Shown: positions 30,970 through 40,472 of the stretch, one piece after another
Layout of the letters: every line of letters starts with the position of its first letter
Numbering within the stretch: the stretch's first letter is position 1
From: Rhizobium sp. Q54
GTDB lineage: Bacteria; Pseudomonadota; Alphaproteobacteria; Micropepsales; Micropepsaceae
Length of the DNA stretch: 64,000 bases
Assembly: GCA_945882615.1 (NCBI GenBank)
Contig: CAMCWK010000008.1
Span: 1 to 64,000 of the forward strand
Direction: 5' to 3'
Made by a program: the position numbers and the translations under genes
The notes under the pieces: generated by a model
Databases searched by the model: none
The model's input: the letters and a program-made list of their open reading frames with translations, nothing else
What the model was told of the DNA's origin: nothing

Positions 30970-32247
30970 ATGACCGACACAGCCGGACTGCCTGCCCGCC
31001 GCGCGGCGCTCGCCATACTGTCCGGCGTCCTGCAAAAGCGCCGTCCGCTGGATGCGGGGCTGGATCATCTTGCGGGCCTTGCACCGCGCGATGCTGGCTT
31101 CGCCCGCGCCCTGGTCAGCGAAACCTTGCGCCACATGGGCGCGCTGGATGCGGTGCTGCGCAAGTTCATCGCCAAACCGCTGGTGCCGCACAAGGCGGGC
31201 GCGACCAGCGAGATCCTGCTGCTTGGCGCCTGCGAACTGTTGATCCTGAAAGTCGCGGCCCATGCCGCGGTCGATGCCGCCAACGAACTGGCAGCCAAGG
31301 ATTCCAAGGCGGTGCATTTCAAGCCGCTGATCAATGCGGTGCTGCGCAAGGTCGCGAAGGAAGGCGAAGCCGTGCTGTCGGGGCTGGACCGCGAACGCCT
31401 GTCCACCCCCGACTGGCTGTGGACCCGCTGGGCGGCGCAGTATGACGCCGGCACGGCGCGCGTGATCGCCCGCGCCCATCAGCACGAAGCGCCCATCGAC
31501 ATCATTCTCAAATCCGCCGATGCGAGTTATCCGCCCAGCGAGGCGCTGTTCGGCAATGTGCGCCGCCTCACCGATCCCGGCCGCATCGAGGAGTTGCCGG
31601 GCTTTGCGCAAGGCGACTGGTGGGTGCAGGACTGCGCCGCCACCCTGCCGGCGCGCCTGCTCGGCGATGTGCGCGGCAAGCGCGTGATCGATCTGTGCGC
31701 CGCGCCCGGCGGCAAGACCATGCAGCTTGCCGCCAGCGGCGCACATGTGATCGCGGTGGAGATCGATGCGGCCCGCGCGGAACGCATCCAGGAGAACCTT
31801 GCCCGCACCAAACTGCCTGCTGAGATCGCCACGGCCGACGCACGCGACTTCGATACCAAAGCCCCATTCGTGCTTATCGACGCGCCCTGCACCGCCACCG
31901 GCACCATCCGCCGCCATCCCGACCTGCCCTGGATCAAGGGCGCCGCCGACGTCACGGTGTCGGCGGGGGCGGCTTACGAGATCCTGGAAAGCGGCGCCGC
32001 GCTGGTCGAGCCGGGCGGCACACTGGTGTTCGCGGTCTGCTCGCTGGAACGCGAAGAGGGCGAAGAACAGATATCGGTGTTCCTGTCGCAACATCCGGAA
32101 TTTTCGCGCAGCCCTATCAGCGCGGATGAACTGTTCGGTCACGCGGAATGGATCACGCCCGATGGCGATCTGCGCACCCTGCCCTGTTACCTCAGCGACA
32201 AGGGCGGCATGGACGGATTTTATGCGGCGCGGTTGAAACGGGCCTGA
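30970..32247 (+). CDS. rsmB: 16S rRNA (cytosine(967)-C(5))-methyltransferase family protein
   Basis: A 425-aa RsmB-type protein: an N-terminal NusB-like RNA-binding domain (ARRAALAILSGVLQKRRPLD onward, about residues 1-130), then a Rossmann methyltransferase with SAM loop DLCAAPGGKTMQLA, motif IV DAPCTATGTIRRHPDLPW and motif VI VCSLEREEGEEQ, the latter two holding the cysteines used in catalysis. It methylates C967 of 16S rRNA by family. The downstream convergent spacer holds a REP pair. Confidence 0.92.
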   Translation: MTDTAGLPARRAALAILSGVLQKRRPLDAGLDHLAGLAPRDAGFARALVSETLRHMGALDAVLRKFIAKPLVPHKAGATSEILLLGACELLILKVAAHAAVDAANELAAKDSKAVHFKPLINAVLRKVAKEGEAVLSGLDRERLSTPDWLWTRWAAQYDAGTARVIARAHQHEAPIDIILKSADASYPPSEALFGNVRRLTDPGRIEELPGFAQGDWWVQDCAATLPARLLGDVRGKRVIDLCAAPGGKTMQLAASGAHVIAVEIDAARAERIQENLARTKLPAEIATADARDFDTKAPFVLIDAPCTATGTIRRHPDLPWIKGAADVTVSAGAAYEILESGAALVEPGGTLVFAVCSLEREEGEEQISVFLSQHPEFSRSPISADELFGHAEWITPDGDLRTLPCYLSDKGGMDGFYAARLKRA

Positions 32248-32370
32248 TTGTCATTCCCGGCGAGCGCGAAGCGCGAGGGAAGGGAATCCATCCCGACACC
32301 TGGCCAAGTTTCCAGATGGATTCCCTTCCCCTCGCATTGCTGCCGCAATGCTCGGCCGGGAATGACAATG
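32248..32370. repeat. REP pair (GTCATTCCCGG family), inverted arrangement
   Basis: Between convergent rsmB and the TipN-like gene. Left arm TTGTCATTCCCGGCGAGC to GAGGGAAGGGAATCCA; right arm TGGATTCCCTTCCCCTCGC to CTCGGCCGGGAATGACAA. Same layout as 16948-17080. It probably works as a bidirectional terminator. Confidence 0.85.
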
Positions 32371-32372
32371 AG

Positions 32373-34430
32373 TTACAGACGCCCTAGCGCATAAGCTATC
32401 GCCAGATACACCTTGCCGGTATCGGCCGACAGCAGGGTCGAGGTGAGCAAGCCGCCGCCATCGCCTTCGCGCGCCCGCGCCAGCAGGGTTTCGAACTCGC
32501 CCAGATAAGCGTCGGCGGCGTCATGGAAGCGCTTGTCATCCCGATAGAGGATGGTGATGCGGTCCACCGCCTGGTCGTCTATGGTCTCGGCCAGCCGCCG
32601 CGCGAACACGGCGCGGTCGCCCGCCAGATAACGCTTCCAGTCTTCATCGCCCGGCTGGGTATCGTCCAGCGCCGACAGGTCGATCGCCATGTCGGCCAGC
32701 GCCAGTTCCAGCGCCCCAAGGGTTGCGGTGTTGTCGATACCCGATTTGGGGCCGAACTTGGCGGACAGGCGAATGTCGCCGCTATTCTGTTCGGCGGCCG
32801 CCAGCAGCGTTTTCATTTCCCAGGTCTTGCCGTCTCGCGCGCCCTTGTCCGGCGATTTGCGCGCCGTCAGCTTGCGCGCCAAACCCTTCAGCCCTTCGCT
32901 TTCGGGCTCGGCAGCCGGCTTCATCGGACCGCCCAGATCAGGCGGCGTGATCTTTTGCGTCGAGCGCGCATGGATCGTCGACATGGTGCGCGCTGACATA
33001 TCCAGCAGCTGTTCGGTTTCGGATGCCATCATCTGGCGCACCCGGCGCGCTTCTTCCTGGGCCAGGCCCGGCAGGCGGATCAGGTGCTTTTCGACATCGC
33101 GGGTGGTTTCCGACAACAGGCTGCGAATCTTGCCGGCTTCGGCACTCATCTCGCCGCTGGCCCGCAGCAACCGTTCGCATTCGGCCATCGCCTCGCCCAC
33201 CAAAAGGCGCGCGTCATGCTTGGCCTGGGCGGCGCTTTCGCCAATCAGAGTTTGCGCGCCGGTGCCCGCATCTTTCAGCGCCGCCGACAGGCTGGCCAGA
33301 ACGGTTGCCGCCGCTTCGCTGGTTTCGGTCAACCGCTCGGCCTCGCGCGCAAAGGCGCCGGTCAGCTGCGCCGCACGGTTGGCGGCATTGGACATGATCA
33401 GTTCCAGATGGCGCTCGGCATCGCCGGTGACCATCTCGAATTTTTTGGCCTCGCCGCCCAGCGATTCAATCGCCGATTCCATGCCGGTGCGCTGCTGCGA
33501 CAGCGCGGTTTCGAACGCGTCGCTTTCGTCCTTCAGCTTCTGCACCAGTTCGTGCATCTGCGCGCGATGCTTTTCCTGCCGCGCCAGCACGAATTCGGCG
33601 CGGGACATGGCGGTGTCGGACACTTCCTCGATCCGCACGGCGTGAGCTTCCAGCGTCTTGGCGGCTTGCAGCGGGGTTTCGGCAGCGGCGGTAATGGCGG
33701 CGCGGAAACCGGCGGCCTGCACATCCAGAGACTGGGTCGCCATCTTCAAGGTGCCTTCGGCCGATTCCATCATCGCCTTGAGCTGGGCGGCGCGGCCCGC
33801 CACGCTTTCGCCGGCGCGGCTGGCGGCATCGGTGAGATTGTCACCCAGCGATTCCAGACGCTGGCTTTCCTGGTTGAGGCGGGCGGCGATGGTGTCGCCG
33901 CGCACCTGGGCGCGGGCGCCGGCATCATCCAAAGTCGAAATCTGTTTTTCCAGCACCGCTTCCAACGTGCGCATGCGCTGGAAGGCGACATCGAGCCCGG
34001 TATTGAGTCCGTCGAGTTCGCGGCGCACGGCGCGCGCCAAACGCGCGGCATTGTTGGCGGCGGTTTCGTCGGCGGCGAACAGCCGGTCGCTGGCCGCCAG
34101 CATCAGCTTGGTGGCGTCCGCCATCGCGGCGCTTCGGGCCAGCGCGGCGGCGATGGCGACGAAGAGGAAGGGCGGCAGCACAATGGCGGCGGCGATCAGC
34201 GCCAGGGTGGAGAGCGGCTGCGCGCTCAAGCCCTGCGGCCCCAGCCAGCCCCAGACAAAGGCGCTCGCAATGCCGACCCAGAACAGCGACAGCAAAGTTC
34301 CCGCCACCAGCGCCAGCACGGCGAAGCGGCTTTGCTTGAGGCGCGGGATTGGCGCGGCGGCGGCAATCTGGCTGTTGGCGGGTTCCGCCGGGCTGTCCAG
34401 CGGGATGGTCTTCCCGAACGTTCTGGCCAT
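32373..34430 (-). CDS. TipN-like membrane-anchored coiled-coil protein
   Basis: A 685-aa protein with two N-terminal membrane helices (about 36-60 and 74-98), then a very long helical coiled-coil region (about 105-510), rich in Ala, Glu, Gln and Arg with heptad-like spacing. It ends with a compact C-terminal domain (about 570-685: YLAGDRAVFARRLAET, ITILYRDDKRFHDAAD, DTGKVYLAIAYALGRL). This layout and the C-terminal signature resemble the Caulobacter pole-marking protein TipN and its alphaproteobacterial relatives. A role in polarity or cell division is inferred. It is divergent from an Hpt protein gene. Confidence 0.65.
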   Translation of the reverse strand: MARTFGKTIPLDSPAEPANSQIAAAAPIPRLKQSRFAVLALVAGTLLSLFWVGIASAFVWGWLGPQGLSAQPLSTLALIAAAIVLPPFLFVAIAAALARSAAMADATKLMLAASDRLFAADETAANNAARLARAVRRELDGLNTGLDVAFQRMRTLEAVLEKQISTLDDAGARAQVRGDTIAARLNQESQRLESLGDNLTDAASRAGESVAGRAAQLKAMMESAEGTLKMATQSLDVQAAGFRAAITAAAETPLQAAKTLEAHAVRIEEVSDTAMSRAEFVLARQEKHRAQMHELVQKLKDESDAFETALSQQRTGMESAIESLGGEAKKFEMVTGDAERHLELIMSNAANRAAQLTGAFAREAERLTETSEAAATVLASLSAALKDAGTGAQTLIGESAAQAKHDARLLVGEAMAECERLLRASGEMSAEAGKIRSLLSETTRDVEKHLIRLPGLAQEEARRVRQMMASETEQLLDMSARTMSTIHARSTQKITPPDLGGPMKPAAEPESEGLKGLARKLTARKSPDKGARDGKTWEMKTLLAAAEQNSGDIRLSAKFGPKSGIDNTATLGALELALADMAIDLSALDDTQPGDEDWKRYLAGDRAVFARRLAETIDDQAVDRITILYRDDKRFHDAADAYLGEFETLLARAREGDGGGLLTSTLLSADTGKVYLAIAYALGRL

Positions 34431-34566
34431 GATCTAACGCCCTGAAATTGCCCTGTCTTTTGCCAAGTTAAGCACGACCTGCGGCGATTTCACACCGAAA
34501 AGCGCGCATTAACGCGGCTTTAGCCGCAAGGGGCGCAGGATTGGCGGGTAGTCGCAGGAAAATGCC

Positions 34567-34911
34567 ATGGCCGCCGCGCCCGTCGATCTGGACCATCTCG
34601 CCCGCTATACCGGCGGTGACAGGACCCTGAACGCCGAGATCCTCAAGCTGTTCGACGGCCAGGTCAGCGAGATGGTCGGCCAGCTGCTGGGCATTCTGGA
34701 GCAGCGCGACGCCCGCAAATGGCGCGAAGTCACCCATACCATCAAGGGCGCGGCGCGCGGCGTCGGCGCTTTTGCCATGGGTGAAGCGGCGGCGGCCGCC
34801 GAACCGGTGGATCCCGCCATCAGCCAAGACCGCGCCGTGGAAGTGATCGAGGCCCTGCGCGTCGAAGGCGAAGCGGTGCAGGCGTTTATCGCCGAGTATT
34901 TGGCCGCTTAG
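34567..34911 (+). CDS. stand-alone Hpt phosphotransfer protein
   Basis: A 114-aa single Hpt domain. The phospho-histidine is H57 in HTIKGAARGVGA, with the usual four-helix bundle layout. Such proteins relay phosphate between hybrid kinases and response regulators; the hybrid kinase at 48.7 kb ends in a receiver and lacks its own Hpt, so it is a possible but unproven partner. Its end overlaps the opposite chorismate mutase gene by four bases. It shares a 136-base divergent spacer with the TipN-like gene. Confidence 0.88.
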   Translation: MAAAPVDLDHLARYTGGDRTLNAEILKLFDGQVSEMVGQLLGILEQRDARKWREVTHTIKGAARGVGAFAMGEAAAAAEPVDPAISQDRAVEVIEALRVEGEAVQAFIAEYLAA

Positions 34912-35231
34912 CGCTTATCGAACGCGTCAAACTCATGTCTGATCGAGGCTTCGATCAGCGTCCGCCATACCGGCTCGGCAATGTCTGAACTCAGCCCCGC
35001 CTTCCTGCCTTCCGCGATCACCTTGGACACCACTTCCTCGATCCTTGCCGGATCGCGCACCTGCTCGCGGCCGGTTTTCAGCTGGGCGGCACGTTCGATA
35101 TAAGTCTGACGCACCGCCAGCAGCGCCACCAGCCGGGCATCCAGGGCGTCAATCGCCGTGCGCAATTCGGCCATGGAGGCGCAGTTTTGCGCCGGGGTCA
35201 GGCCAAGGGTCTTGGGAGCGTCATTTTGCAT
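34908..35231 (-). CDS. chorismate mutase (AroQ/PchB type)
   Basis: A 107-aa all-helical AroQ-class mutase converting chorismate to prephenate for Phe/Tyr synthesis. Family residues: LRTAIDALDARLVALLAVR in helix 1 with the active-site Arg, the middle ARIEEVVSKV and the C-terminal WRTLIEASIRHEFDAF. It is not fused to prephenate dehydratase. No other aromatic-pathway gene is adjacent. A role as isochorismate-pyruvate lyase is possible by family but lacks siderophore genes for support. Confidence 0.9.
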   Translation of the reverse strand: MQNDAPKTLGLTPAQNCASMAELRTAIDALDARLVALLAVRQTYIERAAQLKTGREQVRDPARIEEVVSKVIAEGRKAGLSSDIAEPVWRTLIEASIRHEFDAFDKR

Positions 35232-35322
35232 CGCAGCACTGTTATAGGCGGGGGTTGTTAGTCTGGCTATTTCTACATATAAAAGCGACGTTTTCCCAGC
35301 GATTACACGAACTTAGGTGTGA

Positions 35323-36372
<1,050 letters not shown>

Positions 36373-36393
36373 TCCTTCGATACGCGCATTTCC

Positions 36394-36418
36394 TCACCCT
36401 GAGCCTGTCGAAGGGTGA
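36394..36418. repeat. single REP-like hairpin (TGAGCCTGTCGA loop)
   Basis: Stem TCACCCT/AGGGTGA around loop TGAGCCTGTCGA, the same loop family as at 1.2 and 63.3 kb but a single unit. It sits in the 88-base gap between the reductase and ferredoxin genes, where it may set relative expression. Confidence 0.7.
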
Positions 36419-36460
36419 AGCGAGAGGCGCTACTCAGGACTTCCAGGGAATTCTGAACCA

Positions 36461-36769
36461 ATGAAAATTATCGCCATCGACCGCCAGGGCAAGGAACACA
36501 CGCTGGAAGGCCGTGAGGGCTGGAGCGTGATGGAAATTCTGCGCGATGGCGGGCTGGATGTAGCGGCCGAATGCGGCGGCGCCTGCGCCTGCGCCACCTG
36601 CCACGTCTATATCAATGACGGCTGGTTCGAGAAGCTGCCCGCCCCGTCGGAAGCCGAGATCGACATGCTGGACATGGCGCTGGCCGTCGAGCCGAACTCT
36701 CGCCTCTCCTGCCAGGTGATCTGCAGCGCCGAGACCGACGGCATCAAGGTCACTGTTGCTCCTGAGTAG
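36461..36769 (+). CDS. fdx: 2Fe-2S ferredoxin (adrenodoxin/ISC type)
   Basis: A 102-aa [2Fe-2S] ferredoxin. Ligands follow the adrenodoxin pattern: C38-x5-C44-x2-C47 in AECGGACACATCHVYI, with C84 in LSCQVIC as the fourth. The acidic EAEIDMLDMA segment is the usual partner-docking helix. Adjacent to an FNR-type reductase, so the two likely form an electron-transfer pair. It resembles the FdxB/Fdx of alphaproteobacterial P450 or Fe-S assembly systems. Confidence 0.95.
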   Translation: MKIIAIDRQGKEHTLEGREGWSVMEILRDGGLDVAAECGGACACATCHVYINDGWFEKLPAPSEAEIDMLDMALAVEPNSRLSCQVICSAETDGIKVTVAPE

Positions 36770-37090
36770 GGGCGCGCCGGAGTAGGCGCACAAGCGCCAC
36801 AATGGAACTTTCGCGCCCGCCATCCTTAATGCGCCCGCGCGGTTTTGGTGCCATTCCGGCGCGCGGCATCGCGCCGATGGTAAAAGCGGAACCGTGCCTG
36901 CGCACAATCCGCGTCACTTCGCCGATGCTCGATTAACGCGCCGGAAAGTCAGCGCGCACAGGATGGCTGTCGTGCGCAACCCTCCGCTCTAAAAGAAGCA
37001 GGAGGCTGCCGCACAGGAGACGCCAGTGCGGGCCATTCGGGCAGCGTTATCGGGATTGGTTTTTTTTCTGATGCCGAGACAAAGCTGGTT
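36770..37090. other. intergenic spacer upstream of truncated kinase gene
   Basis: No convincing gene. One hairpin is clear: GCGCAC (36954-36959)/GTGCGC (36972-36977). The reading frame of the downstream remnant stays open back to a TAA at 36881 with no ATG, and its last residues before 37091 (FFSDAETKLV) still look receiver-like. A 44-codon ORF at 36802-36936 is Arg/Pro-rich and lacks a ribosome-binding site. I read this as a decayed junction. Confidence 0.4.
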
Positions 37091-38074
37091 TTGATATCGT
37101 CGGCGGGCACGCATGGACTGAGCAAATCGGCCGCCGCGCTGCTGGACGCGATGCTGGATAAGCCGATTCGCCAACACGATCTGATGGGCTGCCTGCTGAA
37201 GCTGTTTTCGCCGCACGATTTGGAAATCCCGGTCGAGCCCGTCCGCCATGAACTTGCCGCCAAGCCGGCGGCCAGTCCGTCGCATCCGCTGGAAATTCTT
37301 TTGGTCGAAGACAACAGAATCAATCAGCAATTCGCCCTGGCGCTGCTGAACAAGGCCGGCCATAGCGTCGAGGTGGTGGACAATGGGCACAAGGCCGTCG
37401 ATGCGGTGCGCAAGCGCGCCTATGACGTGGTGCTGATGGATATCCAGATGCCCGAACTGGATGGTCTCGAAGCCACCAAACAGATACGCGCTTTGCCGCC
37501 ACCAGCCTGCAACGCCTATATTATCGCCATGACCGCCAACGCGATGAGCGGCGCGCGGGAAGAATATGTCGCCGCCGGCATGGACGATTATGTCTCCAAG
37601 CCCATCGACGCGGCGAACCTGCTGGCCAGGCTGCACCGCCTGCCGGCGCGGAACCGCCTGGGCGCGATCACGCCATCCGTCCCGGCGCCGACGGCCGAGC
37701 CCGTCGACATCCACAAGCTGGAGGAGCTGGCGCAGTATCTGCCCATTCGCGGCATCGTGGATCTGGTCACGCTGTTCATCGCCGAAGCCAGCAACCATGC
37801 GATGCGGATCAAAAACTATCTGGCGGCCGACGATCTTCAGAACATTGGGCGCGAGGCGCATATCCTGGTCAGCACCGCCGGCAATATCGGCGCCATGACG
37901 CTGAGCGCGACGGCGCGCCGCGTCGAGCTGGCATGCAGGGCGCGCAGCCTGGACAATTTCGGCGGTCTGGTCGCCGAACTGGACCGCGATATCAGCGCCG
38001 CGATTGCCGCCTTCACCGTCTGGGTGGAAGCGCAGAAGCCCGGCACGAGCGACGCGCAAAAACGCACGGGCTGA
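37091..38074 (+). pseudogene. 5'-truncated hybrid sensor kinase remnant (REC-REC-Hpt end)
   Basis: A 327-aa frame beginning in the middle of a receiver domain: ISSAG near the start and LDKPIRQHDLMGCLLKLF (residues 22-39) are the last strand and lysine of a first receiver. Residues 68-183 are a complete second receiver (VEDN, D117 in VVLMDIQMPELDG, K170 in VSKPID). A C-terminal Hpt-like helical domain follows, with H in GREAHILVSTAGNIGA, although the usual K-G after the His is V-S. Sensor, HisKA and ATPase domains are absent and the only starts are TTG/CTG. It may be a decayed gene or a translated REC-Hpt relay. Confidence 0.6.
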
Positions 38075-38136
38075 CGCGCCGCCCTTTACCGATGCCCGGC
38101 CGCGCCAGTAGCATCCCCGCCGGCTGAGGGCGGAAA

Positions 38137-39651
38137 ATGATGGTCGCGCACGTTTATACGGTGGCGTTTCAGGGCATCGAAGCGCGCGAAGTGGACGTGC
38201 AGGTCCATATCGGCGATTCCGGGGGCGGGCAGTTCAACATTGTCGGCCTGGCCGACAAGGCGGTGGCGGAAAGCCGCGAGCGGGTGCGCGCGGCGCTGGC
38301 GGCCATAGGCCTGGCGCTGCCCTTCAAGCGCATCACCGTCAATCTCGCCCCCGCCGACCTGCCCAAGGAAGGCTCGCATTACGATCTTCCCATTGCGCTC
38401 GGGTTGCTGGCGGCGATGGGCGTGCTGCCGGCCAGCGAAATGGCAAATTATGTCGCGCTGGGGGAATTGTCGCTGGATGCGGCGGTGACCGGCGTGGCCG
38501 GGGTGCTGCCCGCCGCACTCGCCGCCTCCGAAAGCAATCGCGGCCTGATCTGTCCTGCCGCCAACGGACCGGAAGCGGCCTTTGCCGGCGGCACCGAGAT
38601 ATTGGCGACGCCGTCACTGATCGCGCTGGTCAATCATGTGAAGGGCGCTTCGGTGCTGACGCCGCCGGTGCCGCGGGTGGTGGAGGCGGGACGCGCGGTG
38701 CCCGACCTGCGCGACGTCAAGGGGCAGGAAAGCGCCAAGCGCGCGATCGAGATCGCCGCCGCCGGTGGTCACAATCTTTTGATGATCGGCCCGCCCGGCG
38801 CGGGCAAGTCGATGATGGCGCAGCGCCTTCCCGGCGTGTTGCACCCACTGGATGCGCGCGAGGCGCTGGAACTGTCGATGGTGCAGTCGCTGGCGGGCGA
38901 ACTGGCGGGCGGTACGATTTCGCGCACGCGGCCCTTTCGCAATCCGCATCATTCGGCTTCCATGGCGGCGCTGGTGGGCGGCGGGCTGAAGGTCAAGCCG
39001 GGAGAGGTATCCCTCGCCCATCTCGGCGTGCTGTTTCTGGATGAGCTGCCGGAGTTTCAGCGCGGCGTTTTGGATTCGCTGCGCCAGCCGATTGAAACCG
39101 GCGAAGCGGTGGTGGCGCGGGCCAATGCCCATGTGCGTTATCCCGCGCGTTTCCAGCTGATCGCGGCGATGAATCCCTGCCGCTGCGGCTATCTCAGCGA
39201 TCCCACGCTGGGCTGCGGCCGCGCCCCCAAATGCGCCGGCGATTACCAGTCGCGCATTTCAGGCCCCCTGTTCGACCGCATCGACATGCATGTCGAAGTG
39301 GCGGGCGTCACCGCTGCCGATCTTTCCCTGCCGCCGCCCGCCGAAGGCAGCGCCGAGGTTGCGGCGCGCGTCGCCGCGGCACGCCAGATTCAGCGCGAGC
39401 GCTTTGCCGGAACCGGGGTGCGCACCAATGCCGAAGCCGAAGGCGAATTGCTGGACAAGGTCGCCAAGCCTGATGCGGCCGGATCAAAACTGCTGACCGA
39501 AGCCGCCGAGCGCATGAAACTGTCGGCGCGCGGCTATCATCGGGTGCTGAAAGTCGCCCGCACCATCGCCGACCTGGCCGGCGCGGCCGATGTCACCAAG
39601 GCCCATATCGCCGAGGCTTTGTCGTATCGCCGGATTACGCATCTGGCGTGA
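38137..39651 (+). CDS. comM: YifB/ComM-family Mg-chelatase-like AAA+ ATPase
   Basis: A 504-aa protein with an N-terminal Lon-like fold (KAVAESRERVRAAL and DLPKEGSHYDLPIALG), an AAA+ core with Walker A GPPGAGKSMMAQRLPG, Walker B LGVLFLDELPEF, and a C-terminal Mg-chelatase domain. A zinc-finger-like NPCRCGYLSDPTLGC is present. ComM homologues are branch-migration helicases promoting integration of transformed DNA. No other competence gene is nearby; the gene is widespread. Confidence 0.94.
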   Translation: MMVAHVYTVAFQGIEAREVDVQVHIGDSGGGQFNIVGLADKAVAESRERVRAALAAIGLALPFKRITVNLAPADLPKEGSHYDLPIALGLLAAMGVLPASEMANYVALGELSLDAAVTGVAGVLPAALAASESNRGLICPAANGPEAAFAGGTEILATPSLIALVNHVKGASVLTPPVPRVVEAGRAVPDLRDVKGQESAKRAIEIAAAGGHNLLMIGPPGAGKSMMAQRLPGVLHPLDAREALELSMVQSLAGELAGGTISRTRPFRNPHHSASMAALVGGGLKVKPGEVSLAHLGVLFLDELPEFQRGVLDSLRQPIETGEAVVARANAHVRYPARFQLIAAMNPCRCGYLSDPTLGCGRAPKCAGDYQSRISGPLFDRIDMHVEVAGVTAADLSLPPPAEGSAEVAARVAAARQIQRERFAGTGVRTNAEAEGELLDKVAKPDAAGSKLLTEAAERMKLSARGYHRVLKVARTIADLAGAADVTKAHIAEALSYRRITHLA

Positions 39652-39707
39652 TTGCGGCTATTGCGGCGCAAGAGTAGCCTTTGCCCGCAATTCGTGGAGG
39701 CACTTCC

Positions 39708-40472
39708 ATGTCCGCACATCTTCATCGCCGTCATGTCGTAATCCTGGGGCTGGCGACTCTGTTCGCCGCGCCCGCTTTCGCGCAGGAGATTCCCGCCCGG
39801 CCCTTTATCGAGGTGCCGGTGGCCCATCCGATTTCCAAGACGAAGCAGCCGATGAAGGTCGGCGTGGTGGGCGCGGGCAATATCGGCGGCACCATCGGCG
39901 AGCTGTTCGCCAAGGCCGGGCACACGGTTGTGTTTTCAGACCGCGACGAGGCCAACGCCAAAGCCCAGGCGGCGCGGGTGCCGGGCACGCGGGCGGTCAG
40001 CGGCATGGAGGCCATCGCCGCGTCCGATGTGATCGTGCTGGGCATTCCCTTTGGTGCCTGGCCGGCGGTGGCCAAACAGTATGGCGCCGCGCTCAAAGGC
40101 AAGATCGTGATCGATCCCACCAATCCCAACCCGGCGCGCGACGGCGAACTGGCCAAGACCGCGCTGACCAAGCCCGGCACCGGCGAGATGGTGGCCGAAT
40201 TCCTGCCCGGCGTGCGGATCATCCGCGCCTTCAACACCTCCAGCTATGCCAACTTTGCGCGCGAGGCGGGACGGCCCGCGCCCAGAATGGGCATTCCGGT
40301 GGCCGCCAGCGATGCGGCAACCTTGAATATCGGCGTGCGGCTGGTGAACGAGATCGGCTTTGACGCCGTACCGGTGCCGGGCGGGCTGCATGGATCAGCC
40401 AAGTTCGAACTGCGCGGACCGGCCAACGGTCTGCACACCGCCGCCGAACTTAAAACCATCATGGGTCTTTAG
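39708..40472 (+). CDS. exported NAD(P)-binding F420/NADP oxidoreductase-like protein
   Basis: A 254-aa protein. Residues 1-27 form a signal peptide, MSAHLHRRHVVILGLATLF then AAPAFAQE, with an Arg pair ahead of the hydrophobic core, as in Tat substrates. The mature part has a Rossmann fold of the NADPH:F420 reductase/NADP-oxidoreductase type: VGVVGAGNIGGTIGELFAKAGH, DVIVLGIPFGAW, VIDPTNPNP and AFNTSSYANF. SD GTGGAGG lies 7 bases upstream. Family members are normally cytoplasmic, so export is unusual. Its end overlaps the opposite oxygenase gene by four bases. Confidence 0.8.
   Translation: MSAHLHRRHVVILGLATLFAAPAFAQEIPARPFIEVPVAHPISKTKQPMKVGVVGAGNIGGTIGELFAKAGHTVVFSDRDEANAKAQAARVPGTRAVSGMEAIAASDVIVLGIPFGAWPAVAKQYGAALKGKIVIDPTNPNPARDGELAKTALTKPGTGEMVAEFLPGVRIIRAFNTSSYANFAREAGRPAPRMGIPVAASDAATLNIGVRLVNEIGFDAVPVPGGLHGSAKFELRGPANGLHTAAELKTIMGL

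Noticed and set aside
36434-36907. 157-codon leftward frame covering ferredoxin
   Set aside because: It overlaps fdx completely and shows no homology; the upstream part is spacer.
36802-36936. 44-aa Arg/Pro-rich ORF between fdx and the kinase remnant
   Set aside because: No ribosome-binding site and composition like random GC-rich sequence.
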